Shown one piece after another: positions 13,291-20,640 of a stretch of DNA of 36,525 nt (within the stretch, counting starts at the first letter, position 1; each line of letters begins with the position of its first letter). The stretch lies in IMG/VR virus record IMGVR_UViG_3300035670_000692, positions 1 to 36,525 of that record; one strand, given 5' to 3'. The stretch is from a virus. A model generated the notes under the pieces. The model had not been told where the DNA came from, made no database searches, and worked only from the letters and a program-made list of their open reading frames with translations. A program made the translations under genes and the position numbers.

Positions 13291-14829
13291 ATGTCTAAAA
13301 GATACATTGGTGGTATTATTAGCAAAACACCACCAACTACAACAGGTGGGAAAAACGGCATTGCAAGCGGTGTTTGGACACAAGAACAAGCCATGCAGAA
13401 AATTGCCGCTGGATTGTGGCCTTTGCCAAAGACTGTTCCTGACTCACCAACAAGCGTGTCTGGAACTGCTAATGCTGTTGGTGGGGTTCAGGTATCGTTT
13501 ACTGCTCCCGTTGATAATGGTGGTTCAACCATTACAAGTTACACCGCCACATCGTCTCCTGGAAGCATTACTGGTACGGGAGCAAGTTCACCAATCAATG
13601 TAACTGGTCTTTCAAACAATACTGCGTACACATTTACAGTAACAGCAACTAACGCTATCGGAACAAGCGCACCATCTGCGGCAAGCGGAAGCGTTACAAC
13701 CTGGGGTGTGCCTGGGGCTCCGACAATTGGAACGGCATCTGCGGCAGGCGCAACTTCTGCATCGGTGTCCTTTACACCTCCCGCCAGCACAGGCGGCACA
13801 ACGATTACGAGTTACACCGCCACATCAAATCCAGGAAGTATTACTGGAACGGGATCATCTTCTCCAATAACAGTTAGCGGATTGACCCCAGGAACTTCTT
13901 ACACATTCACGGTCACAGCCACAAACGCCGTTGGTACAGGTCCAGCCAGTGCTGCAAGTAATTCTCTAGTACTAAGCCCAAATGTTGACTTCTTGGTGAT
14001 TGCGGGTGGTGGATCAGGAGGTGCACGACATGCTGGTGGTGGTGGTGCTGGCGGCTATCGCACGAGTGCAGGAACTTCGGGTGGAGGCGCATCTGCCGAA
14101 TCGGCGATTACTATTACTCTCAGCACAAACTACACCGTAACAGTCGGTGCTGGTGGTGCTGCTCGTAGTACAGCATCTGGTAATGCGGTTGGTAATAACG
14201 GATCAAACTCGGTATTCTCAACCATTACCTCTACTGGTGGTGGAGGTGGAGGTTCCTACGCAATCAACGGTGCTACTGGAGGTTCAGGTGGTGGCGGGGG
14301 TGAGGGTTTGTCTCCACAAGGTGCTGGAAGCGGAACTGCAAACCAAGGTTATGCTGGTGGTGCTGGTTCGGTCAATGCTTACAACGGAGGTGGTGGCGGT
14401 GGCGGTGCTGGAGCAACTGGAACGGCAGGAAACTCTGGGTCACCACTTGGAAAGGGCGGGAATGGTGTTGCGTCATCGATTACAGGCTCCAGCGTAACTA
14501 GGGCAGGCGGCGGCGGCGGGTCTTCATACCTCAACACCAGTTACTCTGGTGGCAACGGCGGTTCGGGTGGTGGCGGTGCAGGCCAATATCGCACCACAGG
14601 CGTAGACGGAACAGCCAATACTGGCGGCGGTGGTGGCGGTGGTTCAACAAATGGAGCAGGAACAAACTGGGCTTCTGGGGCTGGCGGTTCAGGTGTTGTG
14701 ATTCTCAAATACCCAAGCGGCGTTACCATTTCCAACCCTGGTGGCGGTCTTACATATACTACTTCGACTTCTGGTGGATTTACTGTTGCAACATTTACTG
14801 CTGGTACTGGCAATGTTTCTTGGAGTTAA
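13291..14829 (+). CDS. Tail adhesin with two Fn3 domains and a Gly-rich domain
   Basis: The 512-residue product begins with a virion-anchor motif (MSKRYIGGIISKTPP, then SGVWTQEQAMQKIAAGLWP). Two fibronectin type III domains follow at about residues 50-135 and 137-225; both contain ITSYTATS and AYTFTVTATNA-type strands and are near copies at DNA level. The remaining 285 residues are glycine-rich (AGGGSGGARHAGGGGAGGYR) and end in GSGVVILKYPSG and a short cap. Gly-rich domains of this kind in phage adhesins can form polyglycine-II-like bundles that carry receptor loops. GC content is higher than in both neighbours, suggesting exchange. Confidence 0.8.
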   Translation: MSKRYIGGIISKTPPTTTGGKNGIASGVWTQEQAMQKIAAGLWPLPKTVPDSPTSVSGTANAVGGVQVSFTAPVDNGGSTITSYTATSSPGSITGTGASSPINVTGLSNNTAYTFTVTATNAIGTSAPSAASGSVTTWGVPGAPTIGTASAAGATSASVSFTPPASTGGTTITSYTATSNPGSITGTGSSSPITVSGLTPGTSYTFTVTATNAVGTGPASAASNSLVLSPNVDFLVIAGGGSGGARHAGGGGAGGYRTSAGTSGGGASAESAITITLSTNYTVTVGAGGAARSTASGNAVGNNGSNSVFSTITSTGGGGGGSYAINGATGGSGGGGGEGLSPQGAGSGTANQGYAGGAGSVNAYNGGGGGGGAGATGTAGNSGSPLGKGGNGVASSITGSSVTRAGGGGGSSYLNTSYSGGNGGSGGGGAGQYRTTGVDGTANTGGGGGGGSTNGAGTNWASGAGGSGVVILKYPSGVTISNPGGGLTYTTSTSGGFTVATFTAGTGNVSWS

Positions 14830-14831
14830 CG

Positions 14832-15203
14832 ATGGCACATTACGCATTTCTTGATGAGAATAATATTGTTACTGAAGTGATTGTAGGTAAAGAAGAGGGT
14901 GAAGACGGTGTAGATTGGGAAGCTCATTATAGTGCGTTCCGAGGTCAAACTTGTAAACGCACTTCCTACAACACAAGAGAAGGTATACACATTAAGGGTG
15001 GAACACCTTATCGAAAAAACTATGCTGGTATTGGTTACACATATGATTCACAACGAGATGCTTTTATACCTCCAAAACCTTATGCAAGTTGGGTTCTTAA
15101 CGAAGACACTTGTTTGTGGGAATCGTTAATTCCTTATCCTGTAAATAAATTTAATTATATATGGAACGAAGAAACTCAATCTTGGGTGGAAGGAACATCG
15201 TAA
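14832..15203 (+). CDS. Conserved phage structural-region protein (MAHYAFLDENN type)
   Basis: The start at 14832 gives MAHYAFLDENNIVTEVIVGK and 123 residues; the frame upstream overlaps the adhesin. Motifs FRGQTCKRTSYNTREGIHI, GGTPYRKNYAGIGYTYD and RDAFIPPKPYASWVLNEDT are characteristic of a protein I know from many marine and freshwater phages and cyanophages, encoded near tail genes. Its function is unknown; a tail-fibre accessory role fits the context. Confidence 0.85.
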   Translation: MAHYAFLDENNIVTEVIVGKEEGEDGVDWEAHYSAFRGQTCKRTSYNTREGIHIKGGTPYRKNYAGIGYTYDSQRDAFIPPKPYASWVLNEDTCLWESLIPYPVNKFNYIWNEETQSWVEGTS

Positions 15204-15395
15204 ATGTCAGTACACCATGAAACAGCAAAGACTGCTGGTGATGCAGTATCAATAGTAACTGTTGTTGGTACTTTAGCAGAGGTGCTACCTGCAGTGGCTG
15301 CTCTGTTCACTATTATCTGGACTGCTCTTAGGATCTACGAAACAGACACTATACAGAAACTATTAGGTAAGGGTAAAGATGTCAAGGAAGATTAG
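15204..15395 (+). CDS. Small membrane protein, holin candidate
   Basis: The ATG at 15204 directly follows the upstream stop. The 63-residue product has a hydrophobic stretch (VVGTLAEVLPAVAALFTIIW) followed by TALRIYETDTIQKLLGKGKD, i.e. one or two membrane spans with a charged C-terminus. The size and shape are those of small holins, and similar phage proteins are often so labelled, but it is far from the endolysin and a second holin candidate lies at 25378. Confidence 0.6.
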   Translation: MSVHHETAKTAGDAVSIVTVVGTLAEVLPAVAALFTIIWTALRIYETDTIQKLLGKGKDVKED

Positions 15396-15726
15396 TGTAG
15401 CGTCTACCAAGACCACCACAACTAAAGATACTCTATATACTATTCCAGTTAAGAATACTGGTTTATGGAATCTAATGTATATTGTATCTACTGCTGGTAC
15501 TAACACACCATCGGTGTACTGGTATGACGCATCTACTACTACTGAGTATTTAGTGTTCAGTGGTAAAAATCTTGGTGCTGGTGAATATCTTATCCTTAAC
15601 CAAGCAGAGGTAGTATTACAAGAAGGAGATCAAATTAGAATCTCTCAATCTGGGACAAGCAGTGTTACTTATATTTTCACTGTAGAGTTAGTACCTAACC
15701 AAGCAACTCAATTTCATGGAGCATAA
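15379..15726 (+). CDS. Small beta-rich virion protein
   Basis: The start at 15379 overlaps the upstream gene by 17 bases. The 115-residue product is Thr/Ser-rich and beta-predicted (TIPVKNTGLWNLMYIVSTAG, YLVFSGKNLGAGEYLILNQA, VVLQEGDQIRISQSG), a profile seen in trimeric capsid-decoration or tail proteins. No catalytic motif. Function by context only. Confidence 0.7.
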   Translation: MSRKISVASTKTTTTKDTLYTIPVKNTGLWNLMYIVSTAGTNTPSVYWYDASTTTEYLVFSGKNLGAGEYLILNQAEVVLQEGDQIRISQSGTSSVTYIFTVELVPNQATQFHGA

Positions 15727-15728
15727 TT

Positions 15729-15848
15729 ATGAAAACATTTAAACCCTGCCCTGGCTGTTCTACTCCTGCTAAGTGTAAGAAAGCAGGTAAGTGCATGAAG
15801 AAAGCTGGTGGTATGATGAAGGAAAAGAAAGTAAAGCGTGGCTACTAA
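15729..15848 (+). CDS. Tiny Cys/Lys-rich protein (39 aa)
   Basis: A complete frame from ATG at 15729 to TAA at 15848 encodes MKTFKPCPGCSTPAKCKKAG followed by KCMKKAGGMMKEKKVKRGY. Four cysteines (CPGC, C, C) could bind a metal ion and the rest is strongly basic. It overlaps the next gene by 11 bases. It is the first of six tightly packed small genes, mostly very basic. Function unknown; DNA binding in the head is plausible. Confidence 0.6.
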   Translation: MKTFKPCPGCSTPAKCKKAGKCMKKAGGMMKEKKVKRGY

Positions 15849-16017
15849 ATCTAAAGTAAATCAAGCTGGAGTGTATACTAAACCTAGTATGCGTAAACGC
15901 TTGTTTGAAAAGATTAAGGCTGGTAGCAAAGGTGGAGACCCAGGCGAGTGGTCTGCTCGTAAAGCGCAGATGCTTGCCAGGGAATACAAGAAAGCTGGTG
16001 GAGGTTACAAGTCTTGA
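15838..16017 (+). CDS. Small basic protein, DUF5872-like
   Basis: The gene starts with GTG at 15838 inside the previous gene and ends at TGA 16015-16017. The 59-residue product has KVNQAGVYTKPSMRKRLFEK, IKAGSKGGDPGEWSARKAQM and a GGGYKS end. This is the pattern I associate with DUF5872 domains found in phages and giant viruses. No known biochemical activity. Coupled by overlap to both neighbours. Confidence 0.75.
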   Translation: MATKSKVNQAGVYTKPSMRKRLFEKIKAGSKGGDPGEWSARKAQMLAREYKKAGGGYKS

Positions 16018-16247
16018 AGAAAGACCCACAGAAGTCTTTAAAGGATTGGACCGCACAGAAGTGGCGTACCTCTGATGGTTCTCCATCTAAGGGTAAGAAG
16101 CGTTACCTACCTGATGCTGCATGGAAGGCATTGAGTCCTGCTGAGAAAGCTGCTACCAACAAAGCTAAAGCACAAGGTAATAAGCAAGGCAAGCAGTTTG
16201 TTAAACAACCAAAGAAGATAGCTAAGAAGACAGCGGGGTACAGATAA
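16014..16247 (+). CDS. Small basic protein, DUF5872-related
   Basis: The gene starts with TTG at 16014, overlapping the preceding TGA. The 77-residue product contains SLKDWTAQKWRTSDGSPS, RYLPDAAWKALSPAEKAATN and a Lys-rich tail. The segment resembles the second half often found with DUF5872-type sequences, so this and the preceding gene may be two halves of a module that is fused elsewhere. Function unknown. Confidence 0.7.
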   Translation: MKKDPQKSLKDWTAQKWRTSDGSPSKGKKRYLPDAAWKALSPAEKAATNKAKAQGNKQGKQFVKQPKKIAKKTAGYR

Positions 16248-16372
16248 TGCCATTGGCTAAAGGTAAATCTGAGAAGACTGTATCTAAGAATATTCGTAAG
16301 CTAAAGAAAGAAGGCTATCCTCAGAAGCAAGCAGTAGCTATTGCACTGCAACAAAAGAGGAAGAAGAAATGA
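16247..16372 (+). CDS. Tiny basic protein, DUF6496-like (41 aa)
   Basis: A complete frame from ATG at 16247 to TGA at 16372 encodes MPLAKGKSEKTVSKNIRKLK, then KEGYPQKQAVAIALQQKRKKK. The pattern of a short protein with NIRKLKKEGYPQKQAVAIAL is one I recognise from phage and bacterial small proteins. It is coupled to both neighbours by overlap (TAATG and ATGA). Function unknown. Confidence 0.7.
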   Translation: MPLAKGKSEKTVSKNIRKLKKEGYPQKQAVAIALQQKRKKK

Positions 16373-16554
16373 ACTTTTATATTGCTGTGGCTTTCTTTTG
16401 TTTAAATGGTGAATGTGCTTTCTTTAAAGGTGACATCAACTATTATAAACTTGAGGACTGCGAAAAGAAAGTTATGTCAGTTCTTGAAGATTTGAATAGT
16501 AAAGGTGTAATGAGTGAAGGTGCTTGTCTTAAAGTTAAACTGGATCAGATATGA
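16369..16554 (+). CDS. Small hypothetical protein, possibly exported
   Basis: The start at 16369 overlaps the upstream stop as ATGA. The 61-residue product has a hydrophobic start (MNFYIAVAFFCLNGECAFFK) and an acidic/basic helical remainder with three cysteines (two near the start plus GACLKVK). The N-terminus resembles a short signal or membrane anchor but lacks a basic n-region. It is unlike its basic neighbours. Function unknown. Confidence 0.6.
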   Translation: MNFYIAVAFFCLNGECAFFKGDINYYKLEDCEKKVMSVLEDLNSKGVMSEGACLKVKLDQI

Positions 16555-16823
16555 TTAAAAAAGGTAAAGAGATTTTCTCTGGTTACAATAAACCTAAGCG
16601 TACTCCTAACCACCCTACCAAGTCACATGCTGTACTGGCTAAAGAGGGTGACAAGGAAAAGCTAATCAGGTTTGGGCAGCAAGGAGTCAAGGGTGCAGGT
16701 AAGAATCCTCAGACTGCCAAGGACAAAGCACGAAAGAAAAGCTACTATGCTCGTCACAATGCTCAGGATTCCAGCCCTGATAAGATGTCAGCTAGGTATT
16801 GGTCACATAAAGTTAAGTGGTAA
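16551..16823 (+). CDS. Small basic conserved phage protein
   Basis: The start at 16551 overlaps the upstream stop. The 90-residue, Lys/Arg-rich product includes HAVLAKEGDKEKLIRFGQQG, VKGAGKNPQTAKDKARKKSY and an end SARYWSHKVKW. I recognise the LIRFGQQGVKGAGKN...KARKKSYYARH pattern as a recurrent phage protein without a known role. It is the last of the small-gene run, and a promoter follows. Confidence 0.75.
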   Translation: MIKKGKEIFSGYNKPKRTPNHPTKSHAVLAKEGDKEKLIRFGQQGVKGAGKNPQTAKDKARKKSYYARHNAQDSSPDKMSARYWSHKVKW

Positions 16824-16826
16824 GTA

Positions 16827-16855
16827 TTGACTTTTAACTCTTTTTATGGTATAAT
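16827..16855 (+). promoter_or_regulatory. Strong rightward promoter at the tail-gene start
   Basis: TTGACT (16827-16832), 17-base spacer ending TGG, TATAAT (16850-16855). Only six bases separate the -10 from the ATG at 16862, so the predicted transcript start falls on or next to the start codon. Confidence 0.8.
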
Positions 16856-16861
16856 ATAGCT

Positions 16862-17509
16862 ATGACCTACTTACAATTAGTGAATGATGTACTAGTAAGA
16901 CTTCGAGAAGCTGAGGTAACTGCTGTTACTGACAACGCTTACTCTAAGCTTATTGGTAAATATATTAATGATGCTAAGCGTCAAGTAGAAGATGCTTATA
17001 ACTGGAATGCTCTGTCAGAAACCTTGACTGTAGTTACTTCAGCAGACTTGTTTAACTATGTACTAACTGGTATTGGTCAACGCTTTCGTGTCTTGGATGT
17101 TATTAACTCTGAGGCAGATACCTTTGTAGAGATGGAAACTACAAGGCGTATGAATGAACTGTTTCTTAATCTGTCACCCCAGAAGGGAGCACCTGATCGT
17201 TATAACTTTAACGGTGTCGATGCTAACGGTGACACACAGGTAGACTTGTACCCTATTCCTGATGGCGCATACAATATTTATTTCAATGTCATCAAACCAC
17301 AAGCATCATTAGAAGCTAACGCAGATGCACTAAAGATTCCTTCAGAGCCTGTCATCTTTCTTGCTTATGCAAAAGCATTGGCAGAGCGAGGAGAGGACCA
17401 GGGACTGGCAGCATCAGAAGCATACCAGCTTTTCCAAACTTCTTTAGCAGATCATATTAGTGCTGAAGCCAATCGTTATCCTGATGAAATTACCTGGGTA
17501 TCCTATTAA
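16862..17509 (+). CDS. Tail tube A / head-tail connector-like protein
   Basis: The 215-residue product begins MTYLQLVNDVLVRLREAEVT, and this start is typical of the gp11-like (tubular protein A) or P22 gp4-like adaptor group: two N-terminal helices, then DAKRQVEDAYNWNALSETLT and a mixed body. It would sit below the portal. No Shine-Dalgarno is seen; the promoter is so close that the message may be leaderless. It overlaps the next gene by one base. Confidence 0.75.
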   Translation: MTYLQLVNDVLVRLREAEVTAVTDNAYSKLIGKYINDAKRQVEDAYNWNALSETLTVVTSADLFNYVLTGIGQRFRVLDVINSEADTFVEMETTRRMNELFLNLSPQKGAPDRYNFNGVDANGDTQVDLYPIPDGAYNIYFNVIKPQASLEANADALKIPSEPVIFLAYAKALAERGEDQGLAASEAYQLFQTSLADHISAEANRYPDEITWVSY

Positions 17510-19128
17510 TGGCTAAACCTATAGCAACCACTTCGATTGCTGCACCTGGATTCTTAGGGCTTAACACCCAGGAGTCCAGTGTTCAATTATCATCTGGGTT
17601 TGCACTCAAAGCACAGAACTGTGTGATTGACAGGTATGGTCGAGTAGGCGCAAGGCGTGGCTGGTCTGCAGTTAATACTACAGTTAATACTGATCTTACT
17701 TCTAGCAATCCAGTAGAGTTTATCTTTGAGGTTATTAAAGGGGCAAACTCTGATCTGTTAAGCGCAGGTAATAATAAGTTGTTTGTTGGTACTACCACGA
17801 TGACAACTAAGACTGTGCGTAATGCTGACAACTCAGGTGACGCTACTTATACGATTACTGGTAACAACTGGCAAGCAGCTTCTCTGCCATTTGGTGATGG
17901 AGTAGATGCAGAGCCACATGCTTACTTGGTACAGACAGGACACCCACCACTGGTGTATCATGAGTTGCCTGTCTCTGGTGGTGCTGGTCACGATCACGAT
18001 AGCGGTGTGTTTGGTTTCCAACAACTGGGTGATGTAGGTACACTTCCACCTGGATACACCACAGCAGATTTCAAACCTAACTGCGTGCTTGCAGCTTATG
18101 GTCGTATGTGGATGGCAGACATTGTAGGTGACAGACAAACTCTGTACTTTAGTCGGTTGCTTGATGGCTCTGACTTTAGTGGTGGTGACTCTGGTTCATT
18201 GTCCTTGAATACAGTTTTTCCTAATAACGATCAGATCATTGGACTTGCTGCACATAATGGTTTCTTAATTATCTTTGGTCGTAACAACATCGCTATCTAC
18301 GGTAACCCAATTGATGTTACTGAGTTAGTTCTTTCTGATTATATTCCTAATGTAGGATGTATAGCCAGGGATAGCATCGTTAACATTGGTACTGATATTG
18401 TGTTCTTGTCTGACTCTGGTGTGCGTAGTTTGCTTCGTGTCATTCAAGAGAAGTCATTACCAATGCGTGACTTGTCTAAGAATGTGCGTGATGATCTTAT
18501 GCAGAATGTAGCATCAGAAACTGCTGCTAATATAAAGGCTGTGTATTATGACCGAGATGCTTTCTATCTTCTTAGTTTACCTACTACTAAGTTTGTATAC
18601 TGTTTTGATACTCGGTCTGCTTTGCAGGATGGAGCATCACGAGTAACCATCTGGGATAGCATGGAACCTAAAGCATTCTATGTTGACAATGCTAAGCAAC
18701 TACTAATTGGTAAACCAGGATACATTGGTAAATACTTTGGGCACACCGATAACGGTGCCTCTTATCGCTTTAAATACTTTACCAACTATTTTGACTTTGA
18801 TCAACCTACTACTATTAAGATTCTTAAGAAGGTAGGGTTTGTCGTTGTTGGTGGCTCTGCTGAGCAGCTTGCTATTAAGTATGGGTTTGACTATACTGAA
18901 AACTATTTAGCTGTTACTAAAGTATTAGATAGTGCTACTGTCTATGAGTATAACATTGGTGAGTATAACATTGCTGAATACTCTGGTGGTATTATCCTTG
19001 ATAAGTTTATTATGAATCTTGGTGGTAATGGTACTGTCATGCAACTAGGACTTGAAGCAGACATTGATGGTAATCCTTTGTCTATTCAGAAGATTGATGT
19101 TTATGTTAAAGGTGGGAAGACACTATGA
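17509..19128 (+). CDS. Tail tube B / tail stabilisation-like protein
   Basis: The 539-residue product starts with ATAACCACTTCG-type Ser/Thr-rich text (MAKPIATTSIAAPGFLGLNT) and ESSVQLSSGFALKAQNCVI, then is almost wholly beta-stranded (propeller-like), with LFVGTTTMTT, WMADIVGDRQTLYFS, RNNIAIYGNPIDV and TDIVFLSDSGVRSL. Such proteins form the tail nozzle or stabilisation ring (P22 gp10 or T7 gp12 role). Position after the connector supports this. The exact homologue is not certain. Confidence 0.7.
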   Translation: MAKPIATTSIAAPGFLGLNTQESSVQLSSGFALKAQNCVIDRYGRVGARRGWSAVNTTVNTDLTSSNPVEFIFEVIKGANSDLLSAGNNKLFVGTTTMTTKTVRNADNSGDATYTITGNNWQAASLPFGDGVDAEPHAYLVQTGHPPLVYHELPVSGGAGHDHDSGVFGFQQLGDVGTLPPGYTTADFKPNCVLAAYGRMWMADIVGDRQTLYFSRLLDGSDFSGGDSGSLSLNTVFPNNDQIIGLAAHNGFLIIFGRNNIAIYGNPIDVTELVLSDYIPNVGCIARDSIVNIGTDIVFLSDSGVRSLLRVIQEKSLPMRDLSKNVRDDLMQNVASETAANIKAVYYDRDAFYLLSLPTTKFVYCFDTRSALQDGASRVTIWDSMEPKAFYVDNAKQLLIGKPGYIGKYFGHTDNGASYRFKYFTNYFDFDQPTTIKILKKVGFVVVGGSAEQLAIKYGFDYTENYLAVTKVLDSATVYEYNIGEYNIAEYSGGIILDKFIMNLGGNGTVMQLGLEADIDGNPLSIQKIDVYVKGGKTL

Positions 19129-19841
19129 GTAACTATGTTAAGGCTACTAACTTTACCGCTAAGGATGCACTGCCTACAGGCGACAGTGGTAAGATTGTTA
19201 AAGGCACAGAGATTGATGTTGAGTTAAGTGCTATTGCTGCTGCGATTGCTAGTAAGTCTGATAGTAATAGCCCTACCTTTACTGGCACACCTTTAGCACC
19301 TACTGCTTCTGCAGGTACTAACAATACTCAACTTGCTACTACTGCTTTTGCTACTGCTGCTGCCGCTGCTGCTTTCCCTGCTGGTGGTATCATTATGTGG
19401 TCAGGCTCTGTGGCTTCTATCCCATCAGGATGGGCATTGTGTAATGGCTCTAACGGCACTCCAGACCTTCGCAATAGGTTTGTTGTAGGCGCTGGTAGTA
19501 CCTATGCTGTTGCTGCTACTGGCGGCTCTGCGGATTCGGTTGTGGTGTCGCATACACACACCACTTCTGGCTCTGGAACTTACAACAACTATTATTTGGA
19601 TCAGGTTCAATACAACGCCAGCGGAACGGCTAGCGGCCCAATTACGGTTCCGCAAAACGGCACATTTTCATCCTCTCTTTACACGGGTGGAACGGACGGC
19701 CCTAGTGCTGGAATTCAATTTAAGATGTCGGGCACCACGGCCACGGTTAACACCATCGGAAACACCGCATCGTCAGGGGTTTCTGGTACTAACGCTAACC
19801 TGCCTCCTTACTATGCCCTTTGTTTTATTCAGAAACTTTAA
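19125..19841 (+). CDS. Tail protein with collar domain
   Basis: The 238-residue product has an N-terminal anchor (MSNYVKATNFTAKDALPTGD), a TFTGTPLAPTASAGTNNTQL fibre motif, an Ala-rich hinge and then a collar-domain signature: GGIIMWSGSVASIPSGWALC followed by NGSNGTPDLRNRFVVGAGS. The C-terminal part ends NLPPYYALCFIQKL, the usual end of this domain. It is a short tail fibre tip or receptor-contact protein. Codon and base use shifts at about 19530-19790 (more GC), suggesting exchange of the variable segment. Confidence 0.85.
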   Translation: MSNYVKATNFTAKDALPTGDSGKIVKGTEIDVELSAIAAAIASKSDSNSPTFTGTPLAPTASAGTNNTQLATTAFATAAAAAAFPAGGIIMWSGSVASIPSGWALCNGSNGTPDLRNRFVVGAGSTYAVAATGGSADSVVVSHTHTTSGSGTYNNYYLDQVQYNASGTASGPITVPQNGTFSSSLYTGGTDGPSAGIQFKMSGTTATVNTIGNTASSGVSGTNANLPPYYALCFIQKL

Positions 19842-19843
19842 CT

Positions 19844-20356
19844 ATGGGTTTTGAAAAGAGATTTACATGTCATTGTCCGTCATGCGGAATAGAAAAATCA
19901 AGTCGTAAAAGAGATGTTGGAAAACTTTGTAAATCGTGCAACATGACAAAAATAGCAAAAGAGTTTAGTTACTTAAAAATAAAAGATGAAAAACTAACTA
20001 CTGCTGGACACTCTAAAAAGTATAGAGATAAAAATAAAGATGATGATGTTTTTAGATTAAAAAAACTATTACAACAAGCGGTTTCAAGAGCAGGTAAAAG
20101 AAATTTAGTTTGTGATTTAACTATTGAAGATCTAGTAGATTTGTTTCCAAAAGATAAAAAGTGTCCTGTACTTGGTATTGATCTTTTTTGGGGTACTGGT
20201 TCTGATAGATGGAACAGTCCTAGTATAGACAGGTTAGATGCAAAAGGAAATTACACAAAGGAAAATATTATGATCATCAGTTGGAGAGCAAATAAATTAA
20301 AAAGTGATGCTTCAGTTGACGAAATAGAAGCTGTTTTAAAATATATGAAACTGTAA
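19844..20356 (+). CDS. HNH-type endonuclease, free-standing
   Basis: The start at 19844 is two bases after the upstream stop; Shine-Dalgarno is weak. The 170-residue product has an N-terminal zinc-finger-like CHCPSCGIEKSS and KLCKSCNM, a basic linker, and a C-terminal endonuclease signature: CPVLGIDLFWG, then SPSIDRLDAKGNYTKENIMI and SWRANKLKSD, as in phage HNH / endonuclease VII-like proteins. It is much more AT-rich than the collar gene. It looks like a mobile homing-type gene inserted between tail genes. Confidence 0.8.
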   Translation: MGFEKRFTCHCPSCGIEKSSRKRDVGKLCKSCNMTKIAKEFSYLKIKDEKLTTAGHSKKYRDKNKDDDVFRLKKLLQQAVSRAGKRNLVCDLTIEDLVDLFPKDKKCPVLGIDLFWGTGSDRWNSPSIDRLDAKGNYTKENIMIISWRANKLKSDASVDEIEAVLKYMKL

Positions 20357-20640
20357 TGAAAGTACCAGTAGTTAATAGACAAGAGTATACTTTATACTTA
20401 GAGCATTGGGAAGATGAGTTCTGGTTTCATACTGATGTACATAGCTGGACTCCAGATGTTTACAGAAGTTACATTTATCATCTAGATTTAATGCAACATT
20501 TACTTGATAAAGATTTATATGCTGTAGTAGTTGATGATCCCAAGCTAGCTAAGTTTGGTAAAATTATCGGCTTTGAATTCCTTGAACATCGTAATACTGT
20601 TGATGGCAACATAGCCGATATTTATATTAGGAGCAAATAA
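20356..20640 (+). CDS. Hypothetical protein, possibly GNAT-like fragment
   Basis: The 94-residue product begins MKVPVVNRQEYTLYLEHWED and is rich in Trp/Tyr/His, ending GKIIGFEFLEHRNTVDGNIA and DIYIRSK. The last strand pattern recalls part of an acyltransferase core, but that is weak. It is coupled to both neighbours by TAATG overlaps. AT-rich like the HNH gene. It may be a tail chaperone or accessory protein; not recognised. Confidence 0.6.
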   Translation: MKVPVVNRQEYTLYLEHWEDEFWFHTDVHSWTPDVYRSYIYHLDLMQHLLDKDLYAVVVDDPKLAKFGKIIGFEFLEHRNTVDGNIADIYIRSK

